From the NCBI GenBank assembly GCA_027018975.1, contig JALUXN010000245.1, positions 1-9,352 on the forward strand: a stretch of DNA of 9,352 bases, in the 5' to 3' direction. Of this stretch, positions 7,313 through 9,352 are shown piece by piece. Origin of the DNA: Mariprofundaceae bacterium. Its GTDB lineage: Bacteria > Pseudomonadota > Zetaproteobacteria > Mariprofundales > Mariprofundaceae. The notes beneath the pieces were generated by a model that made no database searches, had not been told where the DNA came from, and saw only the letters and a list, made by a program, of their open reading frames with translations. The first letter of the stretch is position 1. Every line of letters begins with the position of its first letter. The translations under genes and the position numbers were made by a program.

Positions 7313-7858
7313 TTAAGCGTGTGAGCGCACAATCAGCAGCTCGCAGAGGCTATCGCTGTTGTTGTGCCAGTTGTGGGGTTGGCTCGGGTCATAATAGACC
7401 GAGTGGGTCTCGCTCACGGCGTACTGCTTGTCGTGAAACGAGAAGATGGCATTGCCGCGCCGCACCCACGCATAGGCGTGCTTGCTGCGGATGCCATAAA
7501 GATCGTGATCAAACTCACCACCGGGCTGCAGCTGCACCAGAATCGGCTCGAAACCGATCTGTTGGTGGTGGGCGCCGAGCGGAAAGAGGGTGCTCTGACC
7601 ATGCAGATTGATCGCCGGACGCTCGGTGAGCTGGACAATCTCCACAGCATCATCGGGGCTCGGATCGAGAAAGAAGGCGGAGATGCCGAGATTCAGCCCA
7701 TCGGCCAGCTTCTCCAGCGTCGCCACCGATGGCGAGGCCTGCCCCGACTCAATCTGCGAAAGCGCCGCCGCACTGATCCCAGCCGCCTCAGCCAGCGCCC
7801 GCTGACTCAAGTCGTGCGCCTTACGCAGTGCGCTAATTCTCTCTGCCACATTAAACAT
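7313..7858 (-). CDS. XRE-family transcriptional regulator with C-terminal cupin domain
   Basis: A 181-residue protein with an N-terminal lambda-repressor-like helix-turn-helix (about 6-61; recognition region SQRALAEAAGISAAALSQIESG, 18-39) and a small cupin_2 domain (about 105-178), the layout of PuuR/SutR-like regulators. Cupin motif 1 is imperfect (GGEFDHDLYGIRSKHAYAWVRRG, 113-135; H118 and H127). Motif 2 reads DPSQPHNWHNNSD (157-169), with H162 and H165. The cupin probably senses a small molecule, but the ligand cannot be told. It is the first gene of the operon, just 7 bp before hyfB, so it most likely controls hyfBCEFGI and itself. E. coli formate hydrogenlyase loci instead use the sigma-54 activators FhlA/HyfR. 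The start ATG at 7858 lies immediately downstream of a near-consensus promoter. Confidence 0.9.
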   Translation of the reverse strand: MFNVAERISALRKAHDLSQRALAEAAGISAAALSQIESGQASPSVATLEKLADGLNLGISAFFLDPSPDDAVEIVQLTERPAINLHGQSTLFPLGAHHQQIGFEPILVQLQPGGEFDHDLYGIRSKHAYAWVRRGNAIFSFHDKQYAVSETHSVYYDPSQPHNWHNNSDSLCELLIVRSHA

Positions 7859-7864
7859 GGCGGC

Positions 7865-7892
7865 ATTATTCGTTTTAATGAACGATTGTCAA
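7865..7892 (-). promoter_or_regulatory. Sigma-70-type promoter of the regulator-hyf operon
   Basis: On the minus strand the -35 box is TTGACA (7892-7887, perfect) and the -10 box is AATAAT (7870-7865, five of six), with a 16-bp spacer and AT-rich sequence upstream. The 6 bases GCCGCC separate the -10 box from the ATG of the regulator. The expected start of transcription falls on or within a base or two of the A of that ATG, and there is no Shine-Dalgarno. The message may therefore be leaderless. Confidence 0.75.
7868..7887. promoter_or_regulatory. Candidate operator palindrome overlapping the promoter
   Basis: Imperfect inverted repeat, plus strand ATTCGTT - 6 bp - AACGATT, with arms matching at 6 of 7 positions. 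It lies between and overlapping the -10 and -35 boxes of the regulator promoter. This is where an XRE-type dimer would block RNA polymerase, so autorepression is a reasonable inference. The match is short and could be chance. Confidence 0.4.
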
Positions 7893-8013
7893 ATATTCTT
7901 TACGAAAAAGGGGGCGTGTGTTCTTGCTGGCATCGTAATTGCTTAGAGGCTTGGAGATGATCTGAACTCTCTTGATTGAGTATGACACTGATATGGGTGG
8001 CGGCAATGAATAT

Positions 8014-8017
8014 GGAG
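8014..8017 (+). promoter_or_regulatory. Shine-Dalgarno of rfbF
   Basis: GGAG, 8 bases before the ATG at 8026. It confirms the start of the cytidylyltransferase gene. I could not find a convincing -35/-10 pair for rfbF in 7893-8025, nor a JUMPstart-type element. Confidence 0.75.
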
Positions 8018-8025
8018 AATAACGC

Positions 8026-8796
8026 ATGAAAGCTGTGATATTGGCCGGCGGGTTGGGGACACGTATCAGTGAAGAGACGCATCTGCGGCCGAAGCCGATG
8101 ATTGAGGTGGGTGGCAAGCCGATTCTCTGGCACATTATGAAGTGCTACAGCAGTTATGGGATCAATGATTTTATCGTCTGCTTAGGCTACAAGGGCTATC
8201 TGATCAAAGAGTATTTCGCCAATTATTACATGCATATGTCTGATGTGACGTTTGATATGAGTAACAATTCGATGCAGGTGCATCAGAACACAGCCGAGCC
8301 GTGGCGGGTGACGCTGATTGATACTGGCGAGATGACATCTACGGGCGGCCGATTGAAGCGTGTCGCGGGTCATTTGGATGCAGATGAGGATTTCTGTTTT
8401 ACCTATGGTGATGGCTTGAGCGATGTGGATATTGCTCAGTTGATTGATTTCCACCGGCAACAGGGGCGTCTGGCCACCGTGACGGCGGTGCAGCCACCGG
8501 GGCGTTTTGGAGCGTTGGATCTGGATGAACAGCGCGTTATTTCCTTTGAAGAGAAACCGCAGGGCGATGGATCGTGGATCAATGGCGGCTATTTTGTGCT
8601 CTCTCCCAAGGTGCTTGATGCGATCGATGGCGATATGACGCTTTGGGAAGGTGAGCCATTGCAGGGGCTGGCGCGAATGGGTGAGCTGTCAGCCTATAAA
8701 CACCCCGGATTTTGGCAGCCGATGGATACCATGCGGGATAAAGTCAATCTCGAATCGTTGTGGGATTCAGGCAACCCGCCTTGGAAAGTGTGGTGA
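8026..8796 (+). CDS. rfbF: Glucose-1-phosphate cytidylyltransferase
   Basis: A 256-residue soluble nucleotidyltransferase (EC 2.7.7.33) making CDP-D-glucose from CTP and glucose 1-phosphate, the first step of CDP-6-deoxyhexose synthesis for O-antigen sugars. It is almost the length of Salmonella RfbF (257) and looks collinear with it. The nucleotide-binding N-terminus is AVILAGGLGTRISEETHLRPKPMIEVGGKPILWHIMK (3-39), including K23. Further marks are GYKGYLIKEYFANYYMHMSDVTF (54-76), EPWRVTLIDTGEMTSTGGRLKRV (91-113), the metal/substrate motif TYGDG (126-130), PPGRFGALD (157-165), FEEKP (174-178) and HPGFWQPMDTMRDK (226-239). Its stop overlaps the rfbG start by one base (TGATG). It is lower and more uneven in G+C than the hyf genes. 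Confidence 0.95.
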   Translation: MKAVILAGGLGTRISEETHLRPKPMIEVGGKPILWHIMKCYSSYGINDFIVCLGYKGYLIKEYFANYYMHMSDVTFDMSNNSMQVHQNTAEPWRVTLIDTGEMTSTGGRLKRVAGHLDADEDFCFTYGDGLSDVDIAQLIDFHRQQGRLATVTAVQPPGRFGALDLDEQRVISFEEKPQGDGSWINGGYFVLSPKVLDAIDGDMTLWEGEPLQGLARMGELSAYKHPGFWQPMDTMRDKVNLESLWDSGNPPWKVW

Positions 8797-9352
8797 TGCT
8801 GCCCGATCGGTCATTTTGGCAGCATAAGCGCGTCTTTGTTACCGGTCATACCGGCTTTAAAGGGGGGTGGCTGTCGCTTTGGCTGCATAGGCTTGGTGCT
8901 GAAGTGAAGGGGTATGCGTTGGCGCCGGAGCGGGCGCCGAATTTGTTTGATGTTGCTGGTATTGATGGTGTGGTGCAGTCGGAAATTGGCGATGTGAATG
9001 ATCTGCAGCAGTTACAGGCCAGTATGGTTGCATTTGATCCGGACATTGTGATTCACTTGGCGGCACAACCTTTGGTACGTCGTTCCTATCGTGAACCTAT
9101 TGCGACCTATGAGACAAATGTGATGGGCACTGTCAAGCTGCTGGAGGCAGCGCGCGCGTGTGCAAAACTTAAGTCGGTGATCTGTGTGACGACAGATAAG
9201 TGTTATGAGAATCGCGAATGGTCGCGGGGCTATCGCGAAGAGGATGCGATGGGGGGGTATGATCCCTACAGCAGCAGTAAGGGGTGTGCGGAACTGGCGA
9301 TTGCGGCCTATCGGCGTTCGTTTTTGGCCGCACAGGGTGTTGGTGTGGCATC
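8796..9352 (+). CDS. rfbG: CDP-glucose 4,6-dehydratase, N-terminal part (runs off the window)
   Basis: 185 complete codons of an extended short-chain dehydrogenase/reductase; family members are about 360 residues, so roughly half is present and the C-terminus lies beyond the window. It converts CDP-D-glucose to CDP-4-keto-6-deoxyglucose (EC 4.2.1.45), the second step after RfbF. Visible features are the Rossmann glycine motif VTGHTGFKGGWLSLWL (15-30), HLAAQPLVRRSY (87-98), the ETNVMGTVKLLEAAR segment (106-120), VTTDKCYEN (131-139) carrying the catalytic threonine/aspartate region, and the catalytic YSSSK (Y158, K162). The ATG at 8796 overlaps the rfbF stop (TGATG), with GGAAA about 8 bases upstream; a GTG one codon earlier is possible but less likely. 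Glycine codons create runs of 6 and 7 G (about 8862-8867 and 9251-9257), and the frame is intact through both. Confidence 0.94.
   Translation, partial: MLPDRSFWQHKRVFVTGHTGFKGGWLSLWLHRLGAEVKGYALAPERAPNLFDVAGIDGVVQSEIGDVNDLQQLQASMVAFDPDIVIHLAAQPLVRRSYREPIATYETNVMGTVKLLEAARACAKLKSVICVTTDKCYENREWSRGYREEDAMGGYDPYSSSKGCAELAIAAYRRSFLAAQGVGVA

Noticed and set aside
7306..7332. TTG start giving a 691-residue HyfB
   Set aside because: It would add a polar 9-residue stretch overlapping the regulator. The ATG at 7305 gives the expected hydrophobic N-terminus.
7893..8025. Promoter, JUMPstart element or small RNA in the plus-strand leader of rfbF
   Set aside because: TTGATT (7972-7977) and TATGGG (7992-7997) have a 14-bp spacer and poor matches. 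No GGCGGTAG-type element or stable hairpin with a T-run was found.
9251..9257. G7 tract in rfbG as a phase-variation switch
   Set aside because: The frame is intact and the tract encodes the conserved MGGYDPYSSSK segment. Seven bases is short, and no second state is visible.

Overview
The window looks like part of a Gram-negative, probably proteobacterial, chromosome. It holds two divergent transcription units separated by a 167-bp AT-rich intergenic region (7859-8025). The lineage cannot be fixed from the sequence.

Minus strand, 7858 down to 20: one tightly packed operon of seven genes, read as regulator - hyfB - hyfC - hyfE - hyfF - hyfG - hyfI. The first gene is a 181-residue XRE/cupin transcription factor, followed after 7 bp by the membrane and peripheral subunits of a hydrogenase-4 / formate-hydrogenlyase-like complex. 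The junctions are ATGA overlaps (B/C, C/E, E/F), an 18-bp gap (F/G) and a TAATG overlap (G/I). HyfB and HyfF are antiporter-like proton-channel subunits, HyfC is the NuoH-like membrane anchor, HyfE carries the NuoK-like part, HyfG is a NuoC-NuoD fusion and HyfI is the NuoB-like subunit with a proximal [4Fe-4S] site.

The main point is that HyfG has lost all four cysteines that bind the NiFe centre in true group 4 hydrogenases (L1 motif reads S-R-A-S-G-D-M, L2 region reads N-C-S-Y-S-G). HyfI keeps its cluster cysteines. The complex is therefore best called a hydrogenase-related complex (the class known as Ehr) that should not make or oxidise H2. No ferredoxin-like HyfH/HyfA, third antiporter HyfD, formate dehydrogenase, hydrogenase maturation gene or maturation protease is in the window, and HyfH is missing from its usual place between G and I. 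What donates and accepts electrons is unknown.

A near-consensus sigma-70-type promoter (TTGACA-16 bp-AATAAT) with an imperfect palindrome between its boxes sits just upstream of the regulator. It suggests autoregulation of the whole operon and possibly a leaderless message.

Plus strand, 8026 to the end: rfbF (glucose-1-phosphate cytidylyltransferase) and the first 185 codons of rfbG (CDP-glucose 4,6-dehydratase), the first two steps of CDP-6-deoxyhexose synthesis for surface polysaccharide. This part is visibly less G+C-rich and more variable than the hyf operon, as is common for O-antigen loci. There is no evident functional link between the two units.
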